This document shows, one piece after another, positions 15,753 through 24,782 of a stretch of DNA of 64,000 bases. Position 1 is the first letter of the stretch, and each line of letters starts with the position of its first letter. A program made the translations under genes and the position numbers. Under the pieces are notes generated by a model. The model made no database searches. It was not told where the DNA came from and saw only the letters and a program-made list of their open reading frames with translations. The stretch lies in the NCBI RefSeq assembly GCF_016741935.1, contig NZ_JAERRG010000011.1, forward strand, positions 264,266-328,265. The letters are read 5' to 3'. The DNA comes from Streptomyces endocoffeicus (lineage in GTDB: Bacteria > Actinomycetota > Actinomycetes > Streptomycetales > Streptomycetaceae).

Positions 15753-18575
15753 ATGACCGACGAGCTATCTCCCGCCGAGCGCTATGCGGCGTCCCGCGTC
15801 CGGGCCGCCGAGCAGGCCGCCGCGCTGGCCCCCTTCCGCGAGATGTACGACTTCGAGCTGGACCCGTTCCAGATCGAGGCGTGCAAGGCCCTGGAGGGCG
15901 GCAAGGGCGTGCTGGTCGCCGCCCCCACCGGCTCGGGCAAGACCATCGTGGGCGAGTTCGCCGTCCACCTGGCGCTGACCCAGGGCCGCAAGTGCTTCTA
16001 CACCACGCCCATCAAGGCGCTGTCGAACCAGAAGTACACCGACCTGGTGAAGCGCTACGGCGCCGACCAGGTCGGCCTGCTCACCGGGGACAACAGCGTC
16101 AATTCCGAGGCCCCGGTGGTCGTGATGACCACCGAGGTGCTGCGGAACATGCTCTATGCCGGCTCCCAGTCGCTGCTCGGCCTCGGCTATGTGGTGATGG
16201 ACGAGGTCCACTACCTCTCCGACCGGTTCCGGGGCGCCGTCTGGGAGGAGGTCATCATCCACCTCCCCGAGTCGGTGACGCTGGTCTCACTCTCCGCGAC
16301 CGTCTCCAACGCCGAGGAGTTCGGCGACTGGCTGGACACCGTCCGCGGCGACACCGAGGTCATCGTCTCCGAGCACCGTCCGGTGCCGCTGTGGCAGCAC
16401 GTGCTGGCCGGGCGCCGGATGTACGACCTGTTCGAGGAGAAGCACGGCCAGGACGGCGACCAGAGCGGACGCCGCGAGGTCAACCCCGATCTGGTCCGGC
16501 TGGCCCGGATGGAGAACAGCCGCCCCAGCTTCGGCCGCGACAAGCGCCGCGGCCGCAATATGCGCGAGGCCGACCGGGAGCGCGAGCGCCGTCAGCGCAC
16601 CCGGATCTGGACCCCGGGCCGCCCCGAGGTGATCGACCGGCTCGATGCCGAGGGGCTGCTTCCGGCCATCACCTTCATCTTCAGCCGGGCCGGCTGCGAG
16701 GCCGCCGTCCAGCAGTGCCTCCACGCGGGGCTGCGGCTCAACGACGAGTCGGCGCGCTCCCAGGTGCGGGCCATCGTCGAGGAGCGCACCGCCGGGATCC
16801 CCGACGAGGACCTCCATGTACTGGGGTACTTCGAATGGCTGGAGGGCCTGGAGCGGGGCATCGCGGCCCACCACGCCGGAATGCTCCCCACCTTCAAGGA
16901 AGTTGTCGAGGAGCTCTTCGTCCGCGGCCTGGTCAAGGCGGTCTTCGCCACCGAGACCCTCGCCCTCGGCATCAACATGCCCGCCCGCTCGGTGGTGTTG
17001 GAGAAGCTCGTCAAGTGGAACGGCGAGCAGCACGTCGACATCACCCCCGGTGAGTACACCCAGTTGACCGGCCGCGCCGGGCGGCGCGGTATCGACGTCG
17101 AGGGCCATGCGGTGGTGCTGTGGCAGCGCACCATGGACCCCGCGGCGCTCGCCGGGCTGGCCGGCACCCGCACGTATCCGCTGCGCTCCTCCTTCAAGCC
17201 GTCGTACAACATGGCGGTCAACCTGGTCTCCCAGTTCGGGCGGCACCGCTCGCGCGAGCTGCTGGAGACCTCCTTCGCGCAGTTCCAGGCCGACAAGGCG
17301 GTCGTCGGGATCTCCCGTCAGGTGCAGCGCAACGAGGAGGGCCTCGACGGCTACCGCGCCTCCATGACCTGCCACCTCGGCGACTTCGACGAGTACGCGC
17401 GGCTGCGCCGCGAGCTGAAGGACCGCGAGACCGAGCTGGCCCGGCAGGGTGCCGCCCAGCGGCGCGCGGCCGCCGCGGTCGCCCTGGAGAAGCTCCGCCC
17501 GGGCGATGTCATCCATGTGCCCACCGGCAAGTTCGCCGGGCTCGCCCTGGTGCTGGACCCCGGGCTGCCCGCCGGGCGGGTGGGCGGCCACCGCGGCATG
17601 GAGTACCACGACGGGCCGCGGCCCCTGGTGCTCACCGCCGAGCGGCAGGTCAAGCGGCTGGCGTCGATCGACTTCCCGGTCCCGGTCGAGCCGCTGGACC
17701 GGATGCGGATCCCCAAGTCGTTCAATCCGCGCAGCCCCCAGTCGCGCCGCGATCTGGCCTCCGCGCTGCGCACCAAGGCCGGTCACCACGACATGCGGCG
17801 CCACCGCAAGGAGCGCTCGGCCGCCGCCGACGACACCGAGATCAGCAGGCTGCGCGCGGCCATCCGCGCCCACCCCTGCCACGGCTGCAGCGATCGCGAG
17901 GACCACGCCCGCTGGGGCGAGCGCTACCACCGGCTGCTGCGCGACACCCGGCAGCTGGAGCGGCGCATCGAGGGCCGTACGAACACCATCGCCCGCACCT
18001 TCGACCGGATCTGCGCCCTGCTGAGCGAGCTCGGCTATCTGCGCGGCGACGAGGTCACGGACGAGGGCAGACGGCTGGCGCGGCTGTACGGCGAGCTGGA
18101 CCTGCTGGCCAGCGAATGCCTGCGCGAGGGCGTCTGGGAGGGGCTGCCCCCCGCCGAGCTCGCGGCCTGCGCCTCCGCGCTGGTCTACGAGGCGCGGACG
18201 GCCGATGACGCGCTGCCGCCCAAGCTGCCCACGGGCCGGGCCAAGGACGCGCTCGGCGAGATGGTGCGCATATGGGGGCGGCTGGACGCCCTGGAGGAGC
18301 ACCACAAGATCAACCAGACGGAGGGCGTCGGCCAGCGCGAGCCGGACCTGGGCTTCGCCTGGGCCGCCTACCGCTGGTCCTCCGGCCATGGGCTCGACGA
18401 GGTGCTGCGCGAAATCGACATGCCCGCCGGTGACTTCGTGCGCTGGACCAAGCAACTGATCGATGTGCTCGGCCAGATCGCCGCGGCGGCCCCCGAGGGC
18501 ACCGTGGCGCGCAGCGCCCGCCGGGCGGTCGACGGGCTGCTGCGCGGAGTCGTGGCGTACTCCTCGGTCGGCTGA
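15753..18575 (+). CDS. DEAD/DEAH-box RNA helicase (Ski2/Mtr4-like, actinobacterial HelY type)
   Basis: This 940-residue helicase is of the Ski2/Mtr4-like group, probably acting in RNA turnover. The Q-like motif is FELDPFQIEACKAL. Walker A is AAPTGSGKT (about residue 56), the DEVH box is VVMDEVHYL, motif III is SLSATVSN and motif VI is QLTGRAGRRGIDVEG. A long C-terminal region follows with the CHGCSDREDHARW sequence and a DSHCT-like domain near the end (LGFAWAAYRWSSGHGLDEVL). The start ATG 15753 (MTDELSPAERY) is preferred over an in-frame GTG 24 bases upstream because no Shine-Dalgarno precedes the latter. It follows tatC by 189 bp. Confidence 0.92.
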   Translation: MTDELSPAERYAASRVRAAEQAAALAPFREMYDFELDPFQIEACKALEGGKGVLVAAPTGSGKTIVGEFAVHLALTQGRKCFYTTPIKALSNQKYTDLVKRYGADQVGLLTGDNSVNSEAPVVVMTTEVLRNMLYAGSQSLLGLGYVVMDEVHYLSDRFRGAVWEEVIIHLPESVTLVSLSATVSNAEEFGDWLDTVRGDTEVIVSEHRPVPLWQHVLAGRRMYDLFEEKHGQDGDQSGRREVNPDLVRLARMENSRPSFGRDKRRGRNMREADRERERRQRTRIWTPGRPEVIDRLDAEGLLPAITFIFSRAGCEAAVQQCLHAGLRLNDESARSQVRAIVEERTAGIPDEDLHVLGYFEWLEGLERGIAAHHAGMLPTFKEVVEELFVRGLVKAVFATETLALGINMPARSVVLEKLVKWNGEQHVDITPGEYTQLTGRAGRRGIDVEGHAVVLWQRTMDPAALAGLAGTRTYPLRSSFKPSYNMAVNLVSQFGRHRSRELLETSFAQFQADKAVVGISRQVQRNEEGLDGYRASMTCHLGDFDEYARLRRELKDRETELARQGAAQRRAAAAVALEKLRPGDVIHVPTGKFAGLALVLDPGLPAGRVGGHRGMEYHDGPRPLVLTAERQVKRLASIDFPVPVEPLDRMRIPKSFNPRSPQSRRDLASALRTKAGHHDMRRHRKERSAAADDTEISRLRAAIRAHPCHGCSDREDHARWGERYHRLLRDTRQLERRIEGRTNTIARTFDRICALLSELGYLRGDEVTDEGRRLARLYGELDLLASECLREGVWEGLPPAELAACASALVYEARTADDALPPKLPTGRAKDALGEMVRIWGRLDALEEHHKINQTEGVGQREPDLGFAWAAYRWSSGHGLDEVLREIDMPAGDFVRWTKQLIDVLGQIAAAAPEGTVARSARRAVDGLLRGVVAYSSVG

Positions 18576-18598
18576 GCCCGTCGCCCACCGCGGTGGGC

Positions 18599-19861
18599 TC
18601 AGGCCGGATCGTAGGTGAAGGGGAGGGTATTGCTGTTGCCCGCGGGGGTGTGGAGCTGAACATTGACGGTTCCGGCCGCATGGGCCGGAGCCGTCGCCAC
18701 GGCCAGGTTGTCCGAGAGGACGCTGAAGGAGGCCGGGACTCCCCCGAAGGTCACGGAGTCGGTGTACGTGAGGTTGGAGCCGTTGATCGTGACGGAGTCG
18801 CCGCCCAACGACGAACCCTCGTCCGGGATCAGCGAATTGATCACCGGGGCGCCGAGATAGGTGTAGTACGGGTTCCCCGGGCCCAGGGTGCTGGTGCCGC
18901 CCGGCGTGGTCACGGTGACCACGACCGTGCCGGTTCCGGGCGGAGCGGTCGCCGTCAGCTGATTGTCGGAGATCACGGTGAAGCCGGTGGCGAGGTTGGG
19001 GCCGAAGTTGACGGCGCTCGCCAGGGCCAGGCCGCTGCCGGTGATGGTGACGGAGTTGCCGCCGGTGTCCGGACCGAACTGCGGGCTCACACCGGTGACG
19101 ACCGGGGCGGCGACATAGATGTACGACAGCGGATTGCTGATGCCCCCCGGCGTGGTGACGGTCACATTCACCACCGACGCCGGCCCCGCCGGTGCGGTGA
19201 CGGTGATCTGGGTGGCGGTGTTGGTGAGGATGGTGGCGGGGGTGGCGCCGAAGAGGACTTGGATGGCGCCGGTGAGGTTGGTGCCGGTGATGGTGACGGT
19301 GTTTCCGCCTGAGGTGGGGCCTGAGCTGGGGTTGAGGCTGGTGAGGGTGGGGGCGGAGACCGTGGTGTAGGTGTAGGGGAGTGAGTTGCTGGTGCCGCCC
19401 GGGGTGGTGACGGCGACGTTGACGGTGCCGGTGCCCGCGGGGGCGGTGACGGTGATCTGGGTGGCGGTGTTGGTGAGGATCGTCGCCGGGGTGGCGCCGA
19501 AGAGAACCTGGGTGGCCCCGGTGAGGTTGCTGCCGGTGATGGTGACCGTATTGCCGCCGCCGGTGGGCCCCGTGGTCGGGCTGAGCGTGGTGAGCACCGG
19601 AGCCGCGACCGTCGTATAGGTGAAGAACACGTTCTGGGTGCTGGTGCCCGTCGGGCCCGTGACCGTGACCTTGGCCGTGCCGCTCCCCGGCGGAGTCCTC
19701 GCCGTGATCTGTGTGTTGCTCACGATGACCACATTGGTGGCGAGATTCGGGCCGAACCTGACCACGGTGGCGCCGATGAAGCCGGAACCGTTGATGGTGA
19801 CAGGGGTGCCCCCGGCCGGATTGCCTTGGGCGGGGCTGACGCTGGTCACTACGGGGGCCAT
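18599..19861 (-). CDS. IPT/TIG-repeat protein (five Ig-like domains)
   Basis: This 420-residue protein is made almost entirely of five IPT/TIG immunoglobulin-like domains of about 83 residues. Each starts APV.T..SP..G...GG..VTI.G and ends ...YTY. No signal peptide or membrane anchor is seen; the protein starts MAPVVTSVSP directly in the first domain. AAGGAG upstream supports the ATG at 19861. Domains 2 and 3 are nearly identical at DNA level with a 249-bp period, which points to recent duplication or gene conversion. The gene is convergent with the helicase. Adhesion, phage-tail or scaffold roles are all possible; I cannot choose. Confidence 0.8.
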   Translation of the reverse strand: MAPVVTSVSPAQGNPAGGTPVTINGSGFIGATVVRFGPNLATNVVIVSNTQITARTPPGSGTAKVTVTGPTGTSTQNVFFTYTTVAAPVLTTLSPTTGPTGGGNTVTITGSNLTGATQVLFGATPATILTNTATQITVTAPAGTGTVNVAVTTPGGTSNSLPYTYTTVSAPTLTSLNPSSGPTSGGNTVTITGTNLTGAIQVLFGATPATILTNTATQITVTAPAGPASVVNVTVTTPGGISNPLSYIYVAAPVVTGVSPQFGPDTGGNSVTITGSGLALASAVNFGPNLATGFTVISDNQLTATAPPGTGTVVVTVTTPGGTSTLGPGNPYYTYLGAPVINSLIPDEGSSLGGDSVTINGSNLTYTDSVTFGGVPASFSVLSDNLAVATAPAHAAGTVNVQLHTPAGNSNTLPFTYDPA

Positions 19862-20013
19862 GATGCCCTTCTCCTTCTTGAGCCGTGCGGACGGCCGTGC
19901 CCTGACCGGCGGGACGTCGGCCAGGGCACGGGGAATCGGAAATCACCGTGTGCCATGCGGGGTGCTGACCCGGGGGACGGCCGTGCGGGGCATGCCCGCC
20001 CACGGCCGGTGGA

Positions 20014-20796
20014 TCAGGTGACGGTGAAGCCCGCGGGGCCGGATGTGCCGCCACAGGTGGTGACCGTGAAGGCCCCGGCGCCCGCGGCCGCCGCGGCGGG
20101 CACCGCGGTGACGATGGACGTGGCGTCGATGGGGGTGAAGGGCAGGCCCGTGAAGGCGGTGGCCGCCGAGTCGGTGAACGTGACGTTGGTGATGCCGATG
20201 AGGCAGGTGGCGCCGGAGACGGTGGTCTCGGTTCCCGCCGCGCCCGTGGCTGGGGTCAGTGTGGCGGTGGTCAGACTCGGCGCGTTGTAGTAGTCGATCA
20301 GGGCGGTCCCCGCGGTCCCGGTGCCACCCGCCGTGGTGACCGTGACCTGCTGGGTGTCGAAGCAGCCGGCCGGGGTGTGAGCCGGAGCGGTGACGGTGAC
20401 CTGGGTGTTGCTGCCGCCGGCGGCGAACGCGACCGGGGTGAGCGCGCCCACGTTGACGGTGCCCCCGGCCGCGAAGCCGGTGCCGAAGACCGTGAGCGAA
20501 CCACCGGCGGCGGGCAGGCAGGACTCGTCCAGCCCCGTGGTCGTCGGCCTCACGATGACGAAGAACGGCACCGAGTTGGTGCGGGTCCCGTTCGACAGGT
20601 TGGTGCTGACCGAGACCTGACCCGAGCACGGCGCGGAGGAGGGAACCACGAAGGTGACCACGGTGTTGGAGACCGCCGTCGGGCTGACGACGGCGCCGCC
20701 GAAGTTCACCGAGACGGTCGTGCCCAGCGATGTGCCGTTGATGTTGACGGTGGTGCCGACCGTGCCCTGGCTGGGGGTGAGGGTGGTGATGGGCAT
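20014..20796 (-). CDS. Second IPT/TIG-domain protein
   Basis: The 260-residue protein begins MPITTLTPSQGTVGTTVNING and contains three Ig-like IPT/TIG domains, the second and third each with a cysteine-containing loop (ESCLPAAGG, GATCLIGI). As in its neighbour no secretion signal is visible. The start at 20796 is chosen because AGGAGA lies 8 nt upstream; a longer frame with a low-complexity N-terminus is less likely. It lies 152 bp upstream of the five-domain gene in the same direction, so they probably form one transcript and may interact. Confidence 0.75.
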   Translation of the reverse strand: MPITTLTPSQGTVGTTVNINGTSLGTTVSVNFGGAVVSPTAVSNTVVTFVVPSSAPCSGQVSVSTNLSNGTRTNSVPFFVIVRPTTTGLDESCLPAAGGSLTVFGTGFAAGGTVNVGALTPVAFAAGGSNTQVTVTAPAHTPAGCFDTQQVTVTTAGGTGTAGTALIDYYNAPSLTTATLTPATGAAGTETTVSGATCLIGITNVTFTDSAATAFTGLPFTPIDATSIVTAVPAAAAAGAGAFTVTTCGGTSGPAGFTVT

Positions 20797-21558
20797 GAGT
20801 TTTCTCCTGTTCGATCGTCGTGCTCCGGGCGGGTGTGCCGAGAGAGGAGAGATGGGCACGTGGCCGTTGCCCGCACCGGCTTCCGTCGCGCAGAGGGGTG
20901 GAAGGGGAGACGGACCCTCGGGGGCCTGGGACGCCACGGTCTTCAGCGGGGACCGCATGACCGGTGATGGCGACTTGAGAGGGACTCGTGCCCGGGTGCC
21001 GGCCGTAATTAGGGCGAGTCATGCATGGAACGGGTCGGCGCCGAGGTCACCGTGGTGCCGAAACTCTCGCTCGATGTGAGTGAACCAAAGAAGGGATAAG
21101 TGCGGAAGGTGCGAAAAAGGCTCGAACGGAGCTCATATGACGATATGTCAAGCCTTCGCGATGGGCTCCCGTGAGCCGGAGTGCGCCCTCCGCGCCGTCG
21201 GATCGATGCCGGCCGCTCTGCCGTGCCCGCCGGGGCCGGTACATGCGGCAGGCCCCGGCCGGATGCTCCCGGCCGGGGCCTGATGATCGTACGCACCGCG
21301 TCCTCTGAGAGGGCGGAGGAAGTCCGCTACGGTTCGGGCAGCGCCCCGACGGGGCGCGGGGCTGTGTCGATATGCGGCTCCGCCGCGTGGGCGACCGGCC
21401 ACGACGCAGCCGCGGATGAACGACCGCACCTCGCGACACTTCCAGCGGAGCGCTTGGGCACCGCGTCCCCCACGCGGCGCCGGTGCGGTGCCCTGCGCGA
21501 CGACTTCCTGCGCGGCGACAGCCGCCTACGCGACGACTCCCCGCGCGGCGACAGCCGC
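20797..21558. other. Gene-poor interval with hairpins
   Basis: No convincing gene is found in these 760 bp on either strand; the short open frames lack family motifs and consistent ribosome sites. The interval holds the presumed promoter of the IPT/TIG genes at its left and a perfect 12-bp-stem hairpin at 21251-21280 (loop ATGCTC). That hairpin could terminate transcripts leaving the siderophore-interacting gene. Confidence 0.5.
21251..21280 (-). terminator. Perfect GC hairpin downstream of the SIP gene
   Basis: GGCCCCGGCCGG (21251-21262) pairs perfectly with 21269-21280, loop of 6 nt. It lies about 280 nt after the minus-strand SIP stop, with no other gene between. Confidence 0.45.
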
Positions 21559-21565
21559 CTACGCG
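21512..21565. repeat. 33-bp tandem duplication overlapping a stop codon
   Basis: The 21-mer GCGGCGACAGCCGCCTACGC plus one base occurs at 21512 and again at 21545. The right copy includes the last codons and TAG stop of the SIP gene (CTA at 21559 on the plus strand). Confidence 0.75.
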
Positions 21566-22440
21566 GCGGCCTCCTCGGGCCCCGCGCCCTCCTGCTCCGC
21601 CTCGACCTGCTGGTTCCACTCCCGCTTCGACGCCTGCCAGCCGTCCTCGTCATGGCCGCGCCGCCAGTACCCGGAGATGGACAGCCACTCGCGCGGGATC
21701 TGGCGCTCCAGGCGCAGATGGCGGCGGATCTCCTTCACGAAGCCCGCCTCGCCGTGGACGAAGGCGTGTATCTGCCCGGACGGGAACTCCAGCCCCCGTA
21801 CGGCCGCCACCAGCGCCTCGCCGACCGGCGCGGCGCCCCGGTGCAGCCAGTTCACCTGGACCCCCTCGGGCGCGGTGACCTTGAGCTCCTCCGTCTCGTC
21901 CGCCACCTCGACGAACACGTGCACCGGCACCTCGGCCGCGCCACCCGTGCGGCTGTCGGTGAGCCGCTCCAGCGCCGTGGCGATCGCGGGCAGCGCGCTC
22001 TCGTCGCCCGCGAGCAGATGCCAGTCGGCCTCGGTGCTGGGGGCGTAGGCGCCACCCGGCCCCATGAAGTGGATCTCCTCGCCGGGCCGGACCCGGGCGG
22101 CCCACGGACCGGCCAGCCCTTCGTCGCCATGGGTCACGAAGTCCACCGTCAGCTCGCGGGCGGCCGGGTCCCACGCACGGACCGTGTACGTCCGCGTGAC
22201 CGGCCACTGCTCGCGGGGGAACTCGGCACGGATCCGCTCCAGGTCGAACGGCTCGGGGTAGACGGCGCCCCCGGTCGGGAAGAGCAGCTTGATGTAGTGA
22301 TCGGTGCACTCGCCCGCATGGAAGTCCGCGAGGCCGTCGCCGCCCAGGACGACCCGCACCATGTGCGGGGTCAGCCGGTCGGTGCGCACCACCTGTGCGC
22401 GATGCGGCGTGCGCGTCTTACGGGCCGGACGGTCCGCCAT
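21559..22440 (-). CDS. Siderophore-interacting protein (FAD-dependent ferric-siderophore reductase)
   Basis: This 293-residue cytoplasmic flavoprotein probably reduces imported ferric siderophores to release iron. The FAD-binding region has RTYTVRAWDP, GPGGAYAPSTEADWHLLAGDESALPAI (the SIP/ViuB fold) and the C-terminal SISGYWRRGHDEDGWQASKREW, the typical end of the family. ATG 22440 (MADRPARK) is preceded by GGGAGG. An iron box lies 25 bp upstream, which places the gene in the DmdR/IdeR regulon. The C-terminal tail is Glu/Ala-rich and ends within a short tandem repeat. Confidence 0.9.
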   Translation of the reverse strand: MADRPARKTRTPHRAQVVRTDRLTPHMVRVVLGGDGLADFHAGECTDHYIKLLFPTGGAVYPEPFDLERIRAEFPREQWPVTRTYTVRAWDPAARELTVDFVTHGDEGLAGPWAARVRPGEEIHFMGPGGAYAPSTEADWHLLAGDESALPAIATALERLTDSRTGGAAEVPVHVFVEVADETEELKVTAPEGVQVNWLHRGAAPVGEALVAAVRGLEFPSGQIHAFVHGEAGFVKEIRRHLRLERQIPREWLSISGYWRRGHDEDGWQASKREWNQQVEAEQEGAGPEEAAA

Positions 22441-22464
22441 GGCGACCTCCCTGATCAACAAGAG

Positions 22465-22483
22465 TTAGGTTTACCTAACCTAA
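22465..22483. promoter_or_regulatory. Iron box (DmdR/IdeR operator)
   Basis: TTAGGTTTACCTAACCTAA matches the actinobacterial iron box (TTAGGTTAGGCTAACCTAA) at 15 of 19 positions with both TTAGGT and ACCTAA arms intact. It lies just upstream of the SIP start, where Fe2+-loaded repressor would block transcription. Confidence 0.88.
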
Positions 22484-22487
22484 CAGC

Positions 22488-23414
22488 TCACTCCTCAAGT
22501 GTGGACAGCAACCTGCGCAAAGATCCGCCCAATCCCCAGCGCTCCGCCAGCGCCGCCACGGCTCCGGGGTCGCGCGGCGACCGCGGCAGCGCCGGGTCGA
22601 AGGCGGGAAGCGCCACGTCCGAGGCGACCCGCACCACCTTCGGGGCGACCTCGACATACGCCCGCGCCTCGGCCAGCCGCTTGCGCTGGGTGGGGGTCAG
22701 CTTGGCGGCGGGGTCGTCGACGGCGGCCATGATCCCGGCCAGGTCGCCATGGGCGGCCAGCAGCTTGGCGGCGGTCTTCTCGCCGACGCCGGGTACCCCC
22801 GGCAGCCCGTCGCTGGGGTCGCCGCGCAGCAGCGCCAGCTCCGCGTACCCCCGGCCGGACACTCCGTACTTCTCGCGCACATAGGACTCGTCGACGAGCT
22901 GCAGGGTGCCCACGCCCTTGACGGGGTAGAGCACCCGCACCCCGCGCGCGTCGTCCACCAGCTGGAACAGATCGCGGTCGCCGGTGACGATGTCGACCGG
23001 GCCGGCCGCCCGGCCCGTGAGCGTGCCGATCACGTCGTCGGCCTCGTAGTCCGCGGCGCCGACCCGGGCGATGCCGATCGCGTCCAGCACCTCGTCGATC
23101 ACCGGGACCTGCGGGGAGAGGGTGTCCGGCACCTCCTCCTGGTCCACTCCGGCCCCCGCCGGGGCCTCCTCGGCCACCCGGTGGGCCTTGTACGTGGGGA
23201 TCAGGGCGACCCGCCAGGCCGGGCGCCAGTCGAAGTCCATGCAGGCCACCAGGTCGTCCGGGCGGTGGTCCTGGACGAGCCGGGCGATGAAGTCCAGGAG
23301 CCCGCGCACGGCGTTCACCGGCGTGCCGTCGGGGGCCCGGACCGAGTCCGGGACCCCGAAATAGGCTCGGAAGTAGAGAGAGGCGGTGTCGAGGAGCATC
23401 AGGCGTCGCGTCAC
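22488..23414 (-). CDS. 5'-3' exonuclease (Pol I N-terminal-like, flap endonuclease fold)
   Basis: This 308-residue protein matches the 5'-nuclease domain of DNA polymerase I without the polymerase. Metal-site acidic residues are seen in LLDTASLYF, DYEADDVIGTL and VTGDRDLFQLV, and the helix-hairpin-helix DNA clamp is GVPGVGEKTAAKLL. It likely processes flaps or RNA primers. The start is GTG 23414. It ends immediately before the SIP gene's iron box, so it is upstream of SIP but transcribed separately from it. Confidence 0.92.
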   Translation of the reverse strand: MTRRLMLLDTASLYFRAYFGVPDSVRAPDGTPVNAVRGLLDFIARLVQDHRPDDLVACMDFDWRPAWRVALIPTYKAHRVAEEAPAGAGVDQEEVPDTLSPQVPVIDEVLDAIGIARVGAADYEADDVIGTLTGRAAGPVDIVTGDRDLFQLVDDARGVRVLYPVKGVGTLQLVDESYVREKYGVSGRGYAELALLRGDPSDGLPGVPGVGEKTAAKLLAAHGDLAGIMAAVDDPAAKLTPTQRKRLAEARAYVEVAPKVVRVASDVALPAFDPALPRSPRDPGAVAALAERWGLGGSLRRLLSTLEE

Positions 23415-23580
23415 GAACCTGACTATGCACTACCCCACTGACACTGATCCCGAGGATAATGTGAAGTGGATCACCGTTTGGTTTACGCCAAACCGATCGG
23501 GGCAGGCGCGCCCCCGGAGCGAACCCGTTCAGTGATTCAACTATTGCGGCGGTCAGCGGTCCTATGCCGTTCCGCTCCAC

Positions 23581-23612
23581 GACCCGCCGGCGGGGGTGGC
23601 GGGTCGCTTTTT
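23581..23612 (+). terminator. U-tailed hairpin in the leader of the ABC transporter
   Basis: GACCCGCC (23581-23588) pairs with GGCGGGTC (23598-23605) and is followed by GCTTTTT. It lies only 22 bp upstream of the ATPase GTG start and no plus-strand gene precedes it. It is therefore more likely an attenuator in the transporter 5' leader than an ordinary gene-end terminator. Upstream, TTTGG(TTTACG)CCAAA near 23477 is a second possible hairpin. Confidence 0.55.
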
Positions 23613-23633
23613 GGTGCGATCTGAGAGGTACAT

Positions 23634-24782
23634 GTGGCCAAATTGCGAGCCGAACGCCTGTACAAGGTGTTCGGCAGACGACCCGATGAGGCGGTGGCGC
23701 GGCTGGAAGGCGGCGCGGACCGCGAGGAGCTCCGAGCGAACGGGACGACCGCAGCGGTCGTCGATGCCTCATTCGCCGTCGAGGCGGGCCAGATCTTCGT
23801 CGTCATGGGTCTGTCCGGGTCCGGCAAGTCCACCCTGCTGCGGATGCTGAACGGTCTGCTGGAGCCGACCGCCGGGCGCGTGCTCTTCGACGACGACGAC
23901 CTGACCGCGCTCACCCCCAAGGGTCTGCGCGAGGTCCGGTCCCGCAAGATCAGCATGGTCTTCCAGCACTTCGCCCTCTTCCCGCACCGCAGCGTCCTGG
24001 AGAACGCCGCCTACGGCCTCGAGGTGCAGGGCGTGCCGCGCGAGGAGCGCGTCCGGCGCGCCACCGAGGCGCTGGAGATGGTGGGCCTGGCCGGCTGGGA
24101 GAAGTCCTGGCCCGATGAGCTCTCCGGCGGTATGCAGCAGCGGGTCGGCCTCGCCCGGGCCCTGGCCACCGACGCCGACATGCTGCTGATGGACGAGTCC
24201 TTCAGCGCGCTGGACCCGCTGATCCGCCGCGATATGCAGGATCAGCTGCTCCAGCTCCAGAAGCGGCTCAAGAAGACCATCGTCTTCATCACCCACGACC
24301 TGAACGAGGCCATGCGGCTCGGCGACCGCATCGCCGTGATGCGCGACGGCCGGATCGTCCAGATCGGCACCGCCGAGGACATCCTGGTCACCCCCGCCAA
24401 CGACTACGTCGCCTCCTTCACCCAGGACGTGGACCGCAGCCGGGTGCTCACCGCCGGCGCGATCATGTCCGAGCCGGACGAGGTGCTGGGCACCAAGACC
24501 GACGACGGCACCACGCTCCGCACCGCGCAGGACGTGCTGGCCGCCGCCCCCGCCACCGTCACCGAGGGAACCCCGATCATCGAGCTGTTCCAGCCCTGCT
24601 CGCGCAGTGGAGTCGCGGTCGCCGTCACCGGTGACGACGGCGCGCTCACCGGCGTCGTCACCCGCGCCCGGCTGCTCGCCGCCCTCGGCGAGCCGGACGG
24701 CGGGCCCGACGGGGCCCAGCCGCCGGCCGGTGGCACTCCGGACGCGCCCGAGACCACCAAGAAGGTGATCACCGGTGCCTAG
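23634..24782 (+). CDS. Glycine betaine/proline-type ABC transporter ATP-binding protein
   Basis: This 382-residue ATPase energises uptake of a quaternary-amine osmolyte. Walker A is GLSGSGKST (residues 59-67), the signature is LSGGMQQRVGLARAL and Walker B is MLLMDESFSALD. The insertion before Walker A and the post-Walker FITHDLNEAMRLGDRIAVM fit the ProV/OpuA group. The C-terminal 120 residues look like a degenerate CBS-type regulatory region (ITEGTPIIELF-like, ALTGVVTRARLLAAL). Start is GTG 23634 with GAGAGG upstream. It overlaps the permease gene by 8 nt, implying translational coupling. Confidence 0.93.
   Translation: MAKLRAERLYKVFGRRPDEAVARLEGGADREELRANGTTAAVVDASFAVEAGQIFVVMGLSGSGKSTLLRMLNGLLEPTAGRVLFDDDDLTALTPKGLREVRSRKISMVFQHFALFPHRSVLENAAYGLEVQGVPREERVRRATEALEMVGLAGWEKSWPDELSGGMQQRVGLARALATDADMLLMDESFSALDPLIRRDMQDQLLQLQKRLKKTIVFITHDLNEAMRLGDRIAVMRDGRIVQIGTAEDILVTPANDYVASFTQDVDRSRVLTAGAIMSEPDEVLGTKTDDGTTLRTAQDVLAAAPATVTEGTPIIELFQPCSRSGVAVAVTGDDGALTGVVTRARLLAALGEPDGGPDGAQPPAGGTPDAPETTKKVITGA

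Noticed and set aside
21080..21283. Small plus-strand frame of 67 codons
   Set aside because: No ribosome site, and it runs through a terminator-like hairpin at 21251-21280.
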